Counted from the first letter of the stretch, positions 7,920 through 15,929 are shown. The stretch is 21,414 bases of DNA from JANNRR01 sp043736155 (GCA_043736155.1 JAYTDA010000143.1:1-21414); one strand, 5' to 3'. Made by a program: numbers and translations. Notes: generated from the letters alone by a model not told the origin.

Positions 7920-8933
7920 CTATCCCGCATTCCCGGTATAGCCGCGATACCAGTCGATGAACCGCGCCGCCCCTTCGCGGATATCGGTGCGCGGCAAGGC
8001 CCCGACCAGCGCTGTCAGCAGCGTGGTATCGGCCCAGGTGGCCGGCACATCGCCGGGTTGCATCGGCAACAGCCGCCGCGCCGCCTTGATCCCCAGGGCA
8101 TCTTCAATGGCCGCGACGAAATCCAGCAAAGCCACCGGGGTACCGTTGCCGATATTGACCACCCGGAACGGCGCAACCGGTGACAGGCTGTCGCCGTCCG
8201 ATACCGGCGCACCTGCCACCGGCGGCACATCCAGCAGCCGCCGGATTCCCTCGACCAGATCGTCGACATAGGTAAAGTCGCGCCGCATCTCGCCCATGTT
8301 GTAGATGTCGATGGGTTCACCGGCCAGGATGGCGCGGGCGAATTTGATCGGGGCCATGTCGGGGCGGCCCCAGGGGCCATAGACGGTGAAAAACCGGAAC
8401 ATTGTGGTGGGGGTGCCGTAAAGATGGGCATAGGAATGCGCCATCGCCTCGGTGGCCTTTTTGGTGGCGGCGTAAAAGCTCATCGGGTGGTCGGCGCGGT
8501 CGGTCTCACGGTAGGGCATCGCGGTGTTGGCGCCGTAAGCCGAGGAGGTCGAGGCGATCAGCAGATGCGCCGGTCTGTGCGCCCGCGCCGCCTCCAGCAC
8601 TTCAAAGGTGCCGATCAGATTGGCCTCGACATAGGACCTCGGCGCTTCGATTGAATGGCGCACCCCGGCCTGGGCGGCCAGATGCACCACCACATCGGGG
8701 CGCAGGTCTGCCACCACAGCGGCAAACCGCCCCGGGTCCTCGACCAGCGCCTGATGGCTGCAAAAGCCGGGGTTCGGCAGCAGCTGTGCCAGCCGCGCCT
8801 GTTTCAGCGCCACATCGTAATAGGGCGTCATCGCATCATAACCGACAACGCGGAACCCGTCGGCCAACAGCCGCTGGCTGAGGTGAAACCCGATAAAGCC
8901 GGAAGACCCGGTGACAAGGGCGGTGCGGGTCAT
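7920..8933 (-). CDS. UDP-glucuronate 4-epimerase-like NAD-dependent epimerase
   Basis: This 337-residue short-chain (extended SDR) enzyme has an NAD site TGSSGFIGFHLSQRL at the N-terminus. The segment PYYDVALKQARLAQLL is characteristic of UDP-glucuronate epimerases. The catalytic Tyr154/Lys158 pair lies in FYAATKKATEAMAHSYAHLYG, and VYGPWGRPDMAPIKFARAI is also present. It would convert UDP-glucuronate, the product of Ugd, to UDP-galacturonate. ATG 8933 is chosen over 8990 because it gives the family N-terminus and has GAAAGGA five bases upstream. Acting on a related nucleotide sugar is possible. Confidence 0.88.
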   Translation of the reverse strand: MTRTALVTGSSGFIGFHLSQRLLADGFRVVGYDAMTPYYDVALKQARLAQLLPNPGFCSHQALVEDPGRFAAVVADLRPDVVVHLAAQAGVRHSIEAPRSYVEANLIGTFEVLEAARAHRPAHLLIASTSSAYGANTAMPYRETDRADHPMSFYAATKKATEAMAHSYAHLYGTPTTMFRFFTVYGPWGRPDMAPIKFARAILAGEPIDIYNMGEMRRDFTYVDDLVEGIRRLLDVPPVAGAPVSDGDSLSPVAPFRVVNIGNGTPVALLDFVAAIEDALGIKAARRLLPMQPGDVPATWADTTLLTALVGALPRTDIREGAARFIDWYRGYTGNAG

Positions 8934-8982
8934 GCTGGTCCTTTCGCGTGGCTCTGCCACCATAGCGGCGGTGCAGGCAGGG

Positions 8983-10227
8983 TCAACCAAGCCGGAACCG
9001 GCGTACTGAAGTTGCGGCCAGATCCAGCGGCGGTGCCTGGCCGGCCACCAGATCGGCGATGATGGCGGCAGTTATCGGGGCCAGTGTCACCCCGATATGG
9101 CCGTGGCCAAAGGCATACAGCACCGCTGCCCCGGCCGATGAGGGGCCGATCACCGGCAGGCTGTCAGGCAGTGACGGGCGGAAACCGAGCCAGGACCGGT
9201 CAGGTTCGCCCAGATCGGGAAACACCGCCTGCGCCCCGTCGATCAGCCGTTGAATGCGGTGCGGTGACGGGCTTGGGTCCAGCCCGCCCAGTTCCACCGT
9301 GCCCGCCACCCGCAAGCGCCCCGCCATCGGGCAAAGGTAAAACCCGCGCGCTGTCGGGCAGGCCGGGCGCAGCAGACGCGGCGTACCCATGTCATATTCG
9401 ATATGGTAGCCGCGTTCGGTATCGAGCGGCACCCGGTCCCCCGCCATCGCCGCCAGCGGGCGGGACCGGGCACCGGCGGCAATCACCACTTGGCGGGCCA
9501 GCAGGCTATGCCCCTCGCCAGCCAGCCGAACGCCGCCCCGGCTGCGGCCAAGGCTCAGCACCCGCCAGCGCAGGTGCCGCACCCCGGACTGACCGGCAGC
9601 CTGCGCCAGAAGCGCCATCATCCGGCCCGGGTCGGTCAGAAACCGCGCCCCGGGAAACAACGCGCCGCCGGCGGCTCCGGGCGGCAATCCAGGCTCCAGC
9701 GCTGCCAGTTCTTCGGGGCCGATCAGATCAACCGTCACCCCCAAAGCCCGCCGCGCCGCCATGTCCCGGTGCGCCGCCGCATAGGCGGCAGGGGTGTCAT
9801 ACAGATACAGCGCCCCCCGGTCCTGCAACAGATCAGCGCCGCCCACCGCTGCCGCCAGCGCCTGCCAGCGCGGCGCTGCATCGGCCAGCAGCGCCGCCAG
9901 CGCCGCCGCATTGCGCGCCGCCGCCCCCGGCAGGCTTTGCCGCAGAAACCGCAACAGCCATGGCGCCAGCCCCAGAATCGCCGCCTTGCGGATCGCCAGA
10001 GGAGACGCGGCATCGAACAACAGCGACGGCAGGTTGCGCAGCACATCGGGGGTGCCGACCGGCATCACCGCATAGTCGGCAATCGTCCCGGCATTGCCAA
10101 AGGATGCACCCGACCCCGGCTCTCCGGGATCAATCATCACCACCTCGCGCCCCGCCTGTGCCAGACGCAACGCAATGGTCAGGCCCACCACGCCTGCCCC
10201 GATCACGGCAATCTCGGTGCGTTCCAT
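8983..10227 (-). CDS. FAD-dependent D-amino-acid dehydrogenase/glycine oxidase family
   Basis: This 414-residue flavoenzyme of the DAO family starts with the dinucleotide-binding motif AVIGAGVVGLTIALRL, followed by an acidic residue at the end of strand two (VVMIDPGEPGSGASFGNAG). The order of segments matches DadA-type dehydrogenases, including PLDTERGYHIEY, RVAGTVELGG, LGFRPSLPDSLPVIGPS and GHGHIGVTLAP at the FAD-closing C-terminus. Such enzymes deaminate D-amino acids, glycine or N-substituted amino acids and pass electrons to the quinone pool. It lies just downstream of the alcohol/aldehyde dehydrogenase pair but is separated from them by a 19-bp stem inverted repeat, so it may be transcribed at a lower level or separately. 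In this context an amino acid released by the upstream pathway is a sensible substrate; that is inference. Confidence 0.82.
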   Translation of the reverse strand: MERTEIAVIGAGVVGLTIALRLAQAGREVVMIDPGEPGSGASFGNAGTIADYAVMPVGTPDVLRNLPSLLFDAASPLAIRKAAILGLAPWLLRFLRQSLPGAAARNAAALAALLADAAPRWQALAAAVGGADLLQDRGALYLYDTPAAYAAAHRDMAARRALGVTVDLIGPEELAALEPGLPPGAAGGALFPGARFLTDPGRMMALLAQAAGQSGVRHLRWRVLSLGRSRGGVRLAGEGHSLLARQVVIAAGARSRPLAAMAGDRVPLDTERGYHIEYDMGTPRLLRPACPTARGFYLCPMAGRLRVAGTVELGGLDPSPSPHRIQRLIDGAQAVFPDLGEPDRSWLGFRPSLPDSLPVIGPSSAGAAVLYAFGHGHIGVTLAPITAAIIADLVAGQAPPLDLAATSVRRFRLG

Positions 10228-10257
10228 CGCTCAGCCGTGGCCTCTTTTCCTGAGGGT

Positions 10258-10330
10258 TTGTTTTTCGCTCAAATACTCCCGCCGGAGGCGTCTTGGCTGC
10301 CATGTGCCTCCGGCGGGAGTATTTTTGATG
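10258..10330. terminator. Large inverted repeat, probable bidirectional terminator
   Basis: Two perfect 19-base arms, AAATACTCCCGCCGGAGGC at 10271-10289 and its complement at 10306-10324, enclose a 16-base loop. The symmetry extends imperfectly outward to T-runs on either side (GTTTTTC on the left, GAAAAAC on the right). It sits 13 bases beyond the alcohol dehydrogenase stop and 31 bases before the FAD-enzyme start. The left flank and start of the arm recur at 1517-1537. It may be a terminator or an RNA processing site that lowers expression of the FAD enzyme. Confidence 0.7.
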
Positions 10331-10342
10331 AAAAACAAGCCG

Positions 10343-11491
10343 TTACATGCAGGCGTCAAACAGGGCGCGGGTGTTGTCGTGCGTCATCACCACCGGATTG
10401 GCGCCGCAGGTCGGATCTTGCAGTGCCATCTCGGTCAGGCGGTCCAGATCGGCGAACTGCACCCCCAGCGCCGACAGATTTTCCGGGATGTTCAGCAGTT
10501 TTCGCAACTGCATTACCCGTTCGTGGAACCCGGCATAGCCGCCGGGAATGCCGAGATAGGCGGCGGCGCGGGTGATCAGCGGTTCAATCGCGACGCGGTT
10601 GAAGGTCAGCACCATCGGCATCACCACCGCGTTGGTGGTGCCGTGGTGGGTGCCATAGACGGCTCCGACCGGATGGCTGAGGCTGTGAATTGCCCCCAGC
10701 CCCTTTTGGAACGCCACCGCCCCCATGGCGGCGGCAGACATCATATGGGCGCGGGCCTGCAAATCCTGTGGGTTGGCATAGACCAGCGGCAGATTCTCGA
10801 ACACCAGCCGCATGCCTTCCAGCGCAATCCCCTGGCTCATCGGATGGTAAGACGGGGTGCAATAGGCCTCCAGACAATGGGCCAGCGCATCCATGCCAGT
10901 GCCTGCGGTGATGAAACGCGGCATCCCGACCGTCAGTTCCGGGTCGCAGATGGTGACAGATGGCAGCAGTTTGGGGTGGAAGATGATCTTTTTCACATGG
11001 GTCGCCGAATTGGTCAGCACCCCGGCGCGCCCGACCTCCGATCCGGTGCCTGCCGTCGTTGGCACTGCGATGATCGGGGCGATCTTGCTGGCATCGGCGC
11101 GGGTCCACCAGTCGCCGATATCCTCAAAATCCCAGACCGGCCGGGTCTGGCCGACCATGAAGGCGATCATCTTGCCCAGATCCAGCGCTGATCCGCCGCC
11201 AAAGCAGATTACCCCGTCATGGCCGCCGGCGCGGTAGACCGCCAGACCCGCCGCCATGTTGACCTCGTTCGGGTTCGGGTCGACCTCGGAAAACACGGCG
11301 CGGCCCAGCCCGCCCCGGTCGATGATGTCCAAAGCCTGCGCGGTGATCGGCAGCGCTGCCAGCGCCTTGTCGGTCACCAGCAGCGGCTTTTTCAGCCCCA
11401 CCGCCTTGCAATGGTCGGCCAGTTCGCTGATCCGGCCGGGGCCGAATTTGATCGGTGTCGGGTAAGACCAGTTCATTGAGGGAACGCTCAT
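10343..11491 (-). CDS. Iron-containing (group III) alcohol dehydrogenase
   Basis: This 382-residue NAD(P)-dependent enzyme has the group III fold. GGGSALDLGK near residue 100 binds the cofactor. VPTTAGTGSEVGRAGVLT follows, then the metal-binding region with DPELTVGMP, HCLEAYCTPSYHP, HSLSHPVGAVYGTHHG and a late His. It would oxidise a primary alcohol, or reduce an aldehyde, in the cytoplasm. ATG 11491 (MSVPSMNW) overlaps the aldehyde dehydrogenase stop as ATGA and has AGGTG five bases upstream. ATG 11476 (MNWSYPTPIKFG) is also possible. The four-base overlap shows tight coupling to the aldehyde dehydrogenase, so the two probably act in sequence, alcohol to aldehyde to acid. The substrate is not readable from sequence. 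Confidence 0.92.
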   Translation of the reverse strand: MSVPSMNWSYPTPIKFGPGRISELADHCKAVGLKKPLLVTDKALAALPITAQALDIIDRGGLGRAVFSEVDPNPNEVNMAAGLAVYRAGGHDGVICFGGGSALDLGKMIAFMVGQTRPVWDFEDIGDWWTRADASKIAPIIAVPTTAGTGSEVGRAGVLTNSATHVKKIIFHPKLLPSVTICDPELTVGMPRFITAGTGMDALAHCLEAYCTPSYHPMSQGIALEGMRLVFENLPLVYANPQDLQARAHMMSAAAMGAVAFQKGLGAIHSLSHPVGAVYGTHHGTTNAVVMPMVLTFNRVAIEPLITRAAAYLGIPGGYAGFHERVMQLRKLLNIPENLSALGVQFADLDRLTEMALQDPTCGANPVVMTHDNTRALFDACM

Positions 11492-12876
11492 TTCTGCACC
11501 TGTTTGAAGTGATAGGATTTCGGTCGGGTCAGGGCGTGATAGCCGATGACACCCAAGGCCCCGCCGCGTCCGGTATCCTTGCAGCCGGTCCAGCACAGCG
11601 CCGGGTCAAGGTAGTCGCAGCGGTTCATGAACACGGTGCCGGTTTCGATCTGGCGGCCAACCCGGGCGGCATTTTCGGGGTCGCGGGTCCACAGGCTGGC
11701 GGTCAGTCCATAAGGACTGTCGTTCATCAGCGCGATGGCTTCAGCCTCGGATGTCACCGCCATGATGCCGACCACGGGGCCGAATGACTCTTCGCGCATC
11801 ACCCGCATCGCATGGGTGACATTGACCAGAATCTGCGGTGCCAGATAGGTGCCACCGTCATCTGCGGGGAACAGCGCCGGGTCGATCAGCGCCTTGGCCC
11901 CTGCCGCAATCGCCTCGGCGGTCTGGGCCCGGACCGTGTCGGAAAATCGCTTGTTGGCCATTGGGTCGATGGTGGTCTCATTGTCAAACGGGTTGCCGAG
12001 TTTCAGTTTGTTGACCCATTCAACGGATTTGGCGACAAACGCGTCAAACATCTGCTGATGCACATAAATCCGCTCGATGCCGCAGCAGCACTGGCCCGCG
12101 TTGAACATCGCGCCATCCATCAGCCCATCAACAGCCGCATCCAGATCGGCATCCGGCATCACATAGCCGGGGTCCTTGCCGCCGAGTTCCAGCCCAAGTG
12201 CTGTAAAGCTGCCCGCCGCCGCCTTTTCCATCGCAATGCCACCACCGACCGAGCCGGTAAAGTTCACAAAGCCGAAGCTGCGGGCGGCAATCAGCGCCTC
12301 GGTCACCGCATGGTCGAGGCACAGGTTCTGGAACACATCGGCGGGCACCCCACCGGCATGGAACGCCTGTGCCAGCCGTTCCCCCGCCAGCAGGGTCTGA
12401 CTGGCATGTTTCAGCACCACCACGTTGCCGGCAATCAGCGCCGGCACGATGGTGTTGATCGCGGTCAGATAGGGATAGTTCCAGGGAGCCACGATGAACA
12501 CCACGCCCTGCGGCACCCGTTCGATCCGGCGTTGAAACCGGGCGCTGTCCTCAATGACATGGGGGGCCAGCGCTTCGGCGGCGATGTCGGACATGTACCT
12601 GGTGCGTTCATTCACCCCGCCAAATTCGCCGCCATAGCGGGTCGGGCGGCCCATTTGCCAGGCCAGTTCCTGAACAATGTCGTCTTTCATCCGGTTCAGC
12701 GCCGCCACCCCGGCCTGCACCAGCGCAATCCGTTCGGCCAGCGGCCGCGCTGCCCACGCCGGTTGCGCGGCTTTGGCGCGCGCCACTGCAGCCTGGGCTT
12801 CGGCCAGTGGCATTGCCGGGCGTTCGGCGTAGATGCGCCCATCGACGGGAGAGATACATTGGATCATCTTGGTCAT
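11488..12876 (-). CDS. Aldehyde dehydrogenase (NAD(P)+-dependent)
   Basis: This 462-residue member of the aldehyde dehydrogenase superfamily oxidises an aldehyde to a carboxylate. Key motifs are APWNYPY, NFTGSVGGG (cofactor loop), the general-base Glu230 in LELGGKDPGYV, and the nucleophile Cys264 in FNAGQCCCG. MREESFGPV and SPYGLTASLWT follow near the C-terminus. Three consecutive Cys at the active site are notable but not unique. The start at 12876 is preceded by GAGG in the nearer copy of a doubled 11-base sequence. Its stop overlaps the start of the alcohol dehydrogenase. Upstream lies the toxin-antitoxin pair, which separates it from the ligase it probably works with. Confidence 0.93.
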   Translation of the reverse strand: MTKMIQCISPVDGRIYAERPAMPLAEAQAAVARAKAAQPAWAARPLAERIALVQAGVAALNRMKDDIVQELAWQMGRPTRYGGEFGGVNERTRYMSDIAAEALAPHVIEDSARFQRRIERVPQGVVFIVAPWNYPYLTAINTIVPALIAGNVVVLKHASQTLLAGERLAQAFHAGGVPADVFQNLCLDHAVTEALIAARSFGFVNFTGSVGGGIAMEKAAAGSFTALGLELGGKDPGYVMPDADLDAAVDGLMDGAMFNAGQCCCGIERIYVHQQMFDAFVAKSVEWVNKLKLGNPFDNETTIDPMANKRFSDTVRAQTAEAIAAGAKALIDPALFPADDGGTYLAPQILVNVTHAMRVMREESFGPVVGIMAVTSEAEAIALMNDSPYGLTASLWTRDPENAARVGRQIETGTVFMNRCDYLDPALCWTGCKDTGRGGALGVIGYHALTRPKSYHFKQVQK

Positions 12877-12882
12877 GTCGGT

Positions 12883-12904
12883 CCTCGGGGGTTCCTCGGG
12901 GGTT
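12883..12904. repeat. 11-bp tandem duplication at the ALDH ribosome site
   Basis: CCTCGGGGGTT occurs twice head to tail (12883-12893 and 12894-12904). On the minus strand each copy ends in GAGG. The copy nearer the ALDH start supplies its ribosome-binding site. The outer copy stops one base before the toxin stop codon. Confidence 0.7.
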
Positions 12905-12905
12905 G

Positions 12906-13319
12906 TCAGCAGGGAAGGGCCATCACATGGCCCCGTTCGGCATAGGAAAGGATCAGGCGGTCACGGGTGACGATGCGCAGCCCCCGGTCGCGGGCAGTAG
13001 CGATCATCAACCGGTCCATCGGGTCTTTTGGCGGGGTGCCGGGCAGAAAGTGGCTGGCGATCAGAATGGTTTCGGTCAGCGGTGCGATGGACTGGTCAGA
13101 CAGCGCCGCCAATCTTGCATACCATTCGTTGGGGCTGAATGGCAGTGTCAGCTTGCCGCGCGCCACCAGAAGGCCAACCTCCCAGGCAGATATGGGCGAG
13201 ATGAACAGGTGGCCACCGGCTTGAACCGCCTGCGCAATCGCGTCTTCGGTACCACGTTGCAGTGCCGCCTCTGACAACATCCATAGCGCTGCGCAGGTGT
13301 CGAGCAACAGGTCATTCAC
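12906..13319 (-). CDS. PIN-domain toxin (VapC family)
   Basis: The 137-residue protein, read from the GTG at 13319, has the acidic residues of a PIN ribonuclease in the right order: Asp in LLLDTCAALW, Glu in SAWEVGLL, and two late Asp in PPKDPMDRLMIATA and TRDRLI. VapC-type toxins cut tRNA or rRNA and stop translation until bound by their antitoxin. The start GTG lies inside the antitoxin's last codons (8-base overlap) with GAGGA upstream, a typical coupled arrangement. The upstream ATG at 13352 gives an extra 11 residues with no family support. It is transcribed with the antitoxin and ends 29 bases before aldehyde dehydrogenase. Confidence 0.87.
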   Translation of the reverse strand: MNDLLLDTCAALWMLSEAALQRGTEDAIAQAVQAGGHLFISPISAWEVGLLVARGKLTLPFSPNEWYARLAALSDQSIAPLTETILIASHFLPGTPPKDPMDRLMIATARDRGLRIVTRDRLILSYAERGHVMALPC

Positions 13320-13719
13320 GCGGCTTTTCCTCGTAGACCGACCAATCGTCATACTTGCCTTCGCCCCATTCGGGGTCTGCGGGTTGTGTCAGGTCATAGC
13401 CCGGTTCCAGCCACAGCATCCCTTTCATAGCGCCAAAGATCGGGTGGCGGCCCGGTTTGCGAGCGATTTCGACTTCATTCAGCTTCACAAACGCCAGCTT
13501 TTCCGCGTCCAGATCAACCGCCTGGCTTTGGTATCCCGCCAGGTGCCAGGCTGCGGCGTTGACGTGGGTGGTGGGGTTGTTGGCCCACCAGGCGCGGTGT
13601 TTGCGGGCCGAGGGTGGCAAGGGGAAACCCAGCAGCGCCTCCAGTTCGGCAAAGGTCATCGGCAGGCGGTCGGCGTTGATGGCGCGCAGGTGGCGGGTCA
13701 GGGGGGCGTATTTGGCCAT
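13312..13719 (-). CDS. Probable antitoxin with an unusual N-terminal domain
   Basis: This 135-residue protein precedes and overlaps the PIN toxin, which marks it as the antitoxin. The N-terminal 75 residues (YAPLTRHLRAI, FAELEALLGFPLPPSA, HRAWWANN, AAWHLAGY) resemble the small domain I believe is catalogued as DUF7662, not the AbrB, Phd or ribbon-helix-helix domains usual for PIN partners. The C-terminal 40 residues (HPIFGAMKGMLWLEPGYDL, then ADPEWGE) look like the toxin-neutralising tail of Phd/AbrB-type antitoxins. If so, the N-terminal half is expected to bind DNA and repress at the repeats upstream. Domain naming is from memory; the role comes from position and the tail. Confidence 0.72.
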   Translation of the reverse strand: MAKYAPLTRHLRAINADRLPMTFAELEALLGFPLPPSARKHRAWWANNPTTHVNAAAWHLAGYQSQAVDLDAEKLAFVKLNEVEIARKPGRHPIFGAMKGMLWLEPGYDLTQPADPEWGEGKYDDWSVYEEKPRE

Positions 13720-13732
13720 GGGGCACCGCTAT

Positions 13733-13779
13733 GAGTTACTCATGTCACTATGTTACCATAGTAACTCAGTTACTTTCAA
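13733..13779 (-). promoter_or_regulatory. Operator-promoter of the toxin-antitoxin pair
   Basis: This AT-rich stretch just upstream of the antitoxin is full of symmetry. GTTACT occurs at 13735-13740 and 13769-13774, its complement AGTAAC at 13760-13765, and the variant GTTACC at 13752-13757. AGTAAC-TCA-GTTACT (13760-13774) and ACTATG-TTAC-CATAGT (13747-13762) are perfect inverted repeats. On the minus strand TTGAAA (13779-13774), overlapping the ligase stop codon, and TAACAT about 18 bases further make a plausible promoter across the repeats. This fits autoregulation by the antitoxin. Confidence 0.6.
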
Positions 13780-15140
13780 GCCCGCTCCAACCCGCGTGCC
13801 ACTTCCCAATCGGTCACCACCCGGTCCATTTCGCTGACTTCGTGCCGCGCATTCACGACATAATGGTCGACCACATCATCGCCAAACGCCGCGCGCAGCA
13901 TCTTTGACCCATCCAGCAGCGTCGCGGCATCGCGCAGCGATTTCGGGATTTCACGGACCCCGGCGGTGGCATAAATATCACCGGCAATTTCCGGCTCCAG
14001 CACCATCTTGCCTTCGATCCCCGCCAGACCGGCAGCCAACAATGCGGCGCAGGCGAGATAGGGGTTCAGATCGGCACCGCCGATCCGGCATTCGACCCGG
14101 ACGGCTTTGGAGCTTTCGCCGCAAACCCGGAACCCGGCGGTGCGGTTGTCGACGCTCCACACCGCCTTGGTGGGCGCAAACATGCCGACGACAAAGCGTT
14201 TGTAGCTGTTGACATAGGGGGCGAGGAAACAGGTCAGTTCTCCGGCGTGGCTCAACTGCCCCGCCAGATAGGACCGCATCACCTCGCTCATGCCATATTG
14301 CGCTTTCGGGTCGTAAAAGGCGTTTTTGCCAGCCGACCACAGCGACTGGTGGATGTGGCTCGAAGACCCCGCGTGCTTGTGGCTCCACTTCGCCATGAAG
14401 CTGGCGGCGAGGCCCTGCTGGTGGGCAATCTCCTTGACGCCGTTTTTCACGATGGAATGCATGTCGCAGGTATCGAGCGCATCGGAATAGCGCACGTTGA
14501 TTTCCTCCTGCCCCGCCTCTGCCTCCCCTTTTGAATTCTCCACCGGGATACCGGCACCATACAAACCATTGCGGATGGCGCGCATCACGCCTTCTTCCTT
14601 GGTGGTGCCAAGGATCGAATAGTCGATGTTATAGCGCGACAGCGGGGTCATCCCCCGGTAGCCCGCGTCAAAAAGCGCGTTGTAGCTTTGTTCGAACAGG
14701 AAAAACTCCAGCTCCGATGCCATCATCGCGGTAAACCCCAGCGCCTTGGCCCGTTCGATCTGGCGTTTCAGCACCGAACGCGGCGCGTGCGGCACCAGTT
14801 CATGGCTGTGGTGATCGAGAAAATCGCACATCACCATCGCGGTGCCGGGCAACCACGGCACCCGGCGCAGCGTCGCCAGATCGGGCTTGTGAACATAATC
14901 GCCATAGCCGGTTTTCCAGTTGCTGGATTTGTAGCCCTGCACCGGAGTCATATCCATATCGACCGCCAACAGGTAATCGCAGCCATGGGTTTCCTGATAC
15001 CCTGCATCCAGAAAATGCTGGATGTGAAAGCGTTTGCCCATCAGGCGGCCCTGCATGTCGATGACACAGGTCAGCACGGTGTCGATCTCGCCAGCGGCAG
15101 CGGCGGCTTTCAGTTGGTCAAGCGTCAGGTTGGCGGGCAT
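13776..15140 (-). CDS. Glutamine-synthetase-like gamma-glutamyl-amine ligase
   Basis: This 454-residue protein of the glutamine synthetase superfamily belongs to the branch that joins glutamate to amines (PuuA, GlnA3/GlnA4, IpuC types) rather than to ammonia. Visible active-site segments are ASELEFFLFE (metal Glu), GQEEINVRYSDAL, the HAGSSSHIHQSLW loop, NSYKRFVVGMFAPTKAVWSVDNRTAGFR (ATP/glutamate site) and VECRIGGADLNPYLA. The adenylylated-Tyr tail typical of GlnA is not evident. It follows the amidohydrolase gene by three bases, with AGGAT overlapping that gene's stop. Downstream come the dehydrogenases. The amine substrate cannot be fixed from sequence; an amino-alcohol fits the neighbours. 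Catalysis is ATP-dependent and cytoplasmic. Confidence 0.9.
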   Translation of the reverse strand: MPANLTLDQLKAAAAAGEIDTVLTCVIDMQGRLMGKRFHIQHFLDAGYQETHGCDYLLAVDMDMTPVQGYKSSNWKTGYGDYVHKPDLATLRRVPWLPGTAMVMCDFLDHHSHELVPHAPRSVLKRQIERAKALGFTAMMASELEFFLFEQSYNALFDAGYRGMTPLSRYNIDYSILGTTKEEGVMRAIRNGLYGAGIPVENSKGEAEAGQEEINVRYSDALDTCDMHSIVKNGVKEIAHQQGLAASFMAKWSHKHAGSSSHIHQSLWSAGKNAFYDPKAQYGMSEVMRSYLAGQLSHAGELTCFLAPYVNSYKRFVVGMFAPTKAVWSVDNRTAGFRVCGESSKAVRVECRIGGADLNPYLACAALLAAGLAGIEGKMVLEPEIAGDIYATAGVREIPKSLRDAATLLDGSKMLRAAFGDDVVDHYVVNARHEVSEMDRVVTDWEVARGLERA

Positions 15141-15143
15141 GGT

Positions 15144-15929
15144 CTATCCTGTCTTCTGCTGTCGGGAAGGGTGGGAAATCACGGCATCCATGGCGCGGTG
15201 CAGCACCGGTGCCAGGTGGGCGGCCATCGCCCGTTCGGCCGCGGGCGTGGCGATCAGGTCGTTGCGCAGTTCCAGCATCACATTGGCCAGACCATAGGGT
15301 GTCGCCTGCAGCCGCAGCGTATGGGTGACATCATCGGCGGCGGAATAGGGCTCATTGAGCCGGGTGACCAGCGGCAGCATCTGTGCCGCCTGCATCAGCG
15401 CCAGCGCCAAGGCGGGATCGGCATCATGGATTATCCCGAATTCCACGCCGCGGGGTTTGCCATGATAGACCGGGGTAACGGAATGCACGGTGATCAGCAC
15501 CGGGGCAGGGCCGTTGGTCAGGCGGTGCAGGATCAGGCCGCGCAAGGCGTCGTGAAACGGGCGATAGACTGCGTTGACCCGCAACAGGCGGTCAGTGGCG
15601 GACAGGGCGCGGTTGCCGGGTATCTCATGCACCTCTGACCGCGCCGCCATCGCCCCGACAGCATCCGGGGGCCGGTTGCAATCATAGATCAGCCGCGACA
15701 GCGGGGCAGTGACCAGCGGCGCCTCCAGCGCCAGGGCCAAAGCGCGGGCCAGTCCAAGGGCACCGGGGTCCCAGGCGATATGGGTGTGCTGTTGCGCAGC
15801 GGTCAGGCCCAGGGTGCCGAACGCTGCGGCAAAGGCGTTGCTGGCATGTTCGCAGACCACGATGGCCCTGCCGGGTGCAGCGGGGTTTTCGATCAGGGCG
15901 GGCCATGCAGGCTGGGCAGCGGCAGTCAT
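15144..15929 (-). CDS. N-formylglutamate amidohydrolase family protein
   Basis: This 261-residue metal-dependent hydrolase of the N-formylglutamate amidohydrolase family is recognised from IVVCEHASNAFAAAFGTLGL near the N-terminus, IYDCNRPPDAVGAM, and the central HSVTPVYHGKPRGVEFGIIHDAD. Characterised members release glutamate from N-formylglutamate in histidine breakdown, but no hut gene is present here. The neighbouring gamma-glutamyl ligase suggests that this one removes glutamate from an oxidised gamma-glutamyl intermediate. The frame is open to 16154; the ATG at 15929 starts the conserved region and avoids overlap with the divergent regulator. It is the first gene of the catabolic operon. 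Confidence 0.85.
   Translation of the reverse strand: MTAAAQPAWPALIENPAAPGRAIVVCEHASNAFAAAFGTLGLTAAQQHTHIAWDPGALGLARALALALEAPLVTAPLSRLIYDCNRPPDAVGAMAARSEVHEIPGNRALSATDRLLRVNAVYRPFHDALRGLILHRLTNGPAPVLITVHSVTPVYHGKPRGVEFGIIHDADPALALALMQAAQMLPLVTRLNEPYSAADDVTHTLRLQATPYGLANVMLELRNDLIATPAAERAMAAHLAPVLHRAMDAVISHPSRQQKTG

Noticed and set aside
6406..15638. Long plus-strand frames opposite ugd, the FAD enzyme, the dehydrogenases and the ligase
   Set aside because: These are mirror frames produced by codon bias; none has a ribosome site or motif, and each opposite strand carries a clear enzyme.
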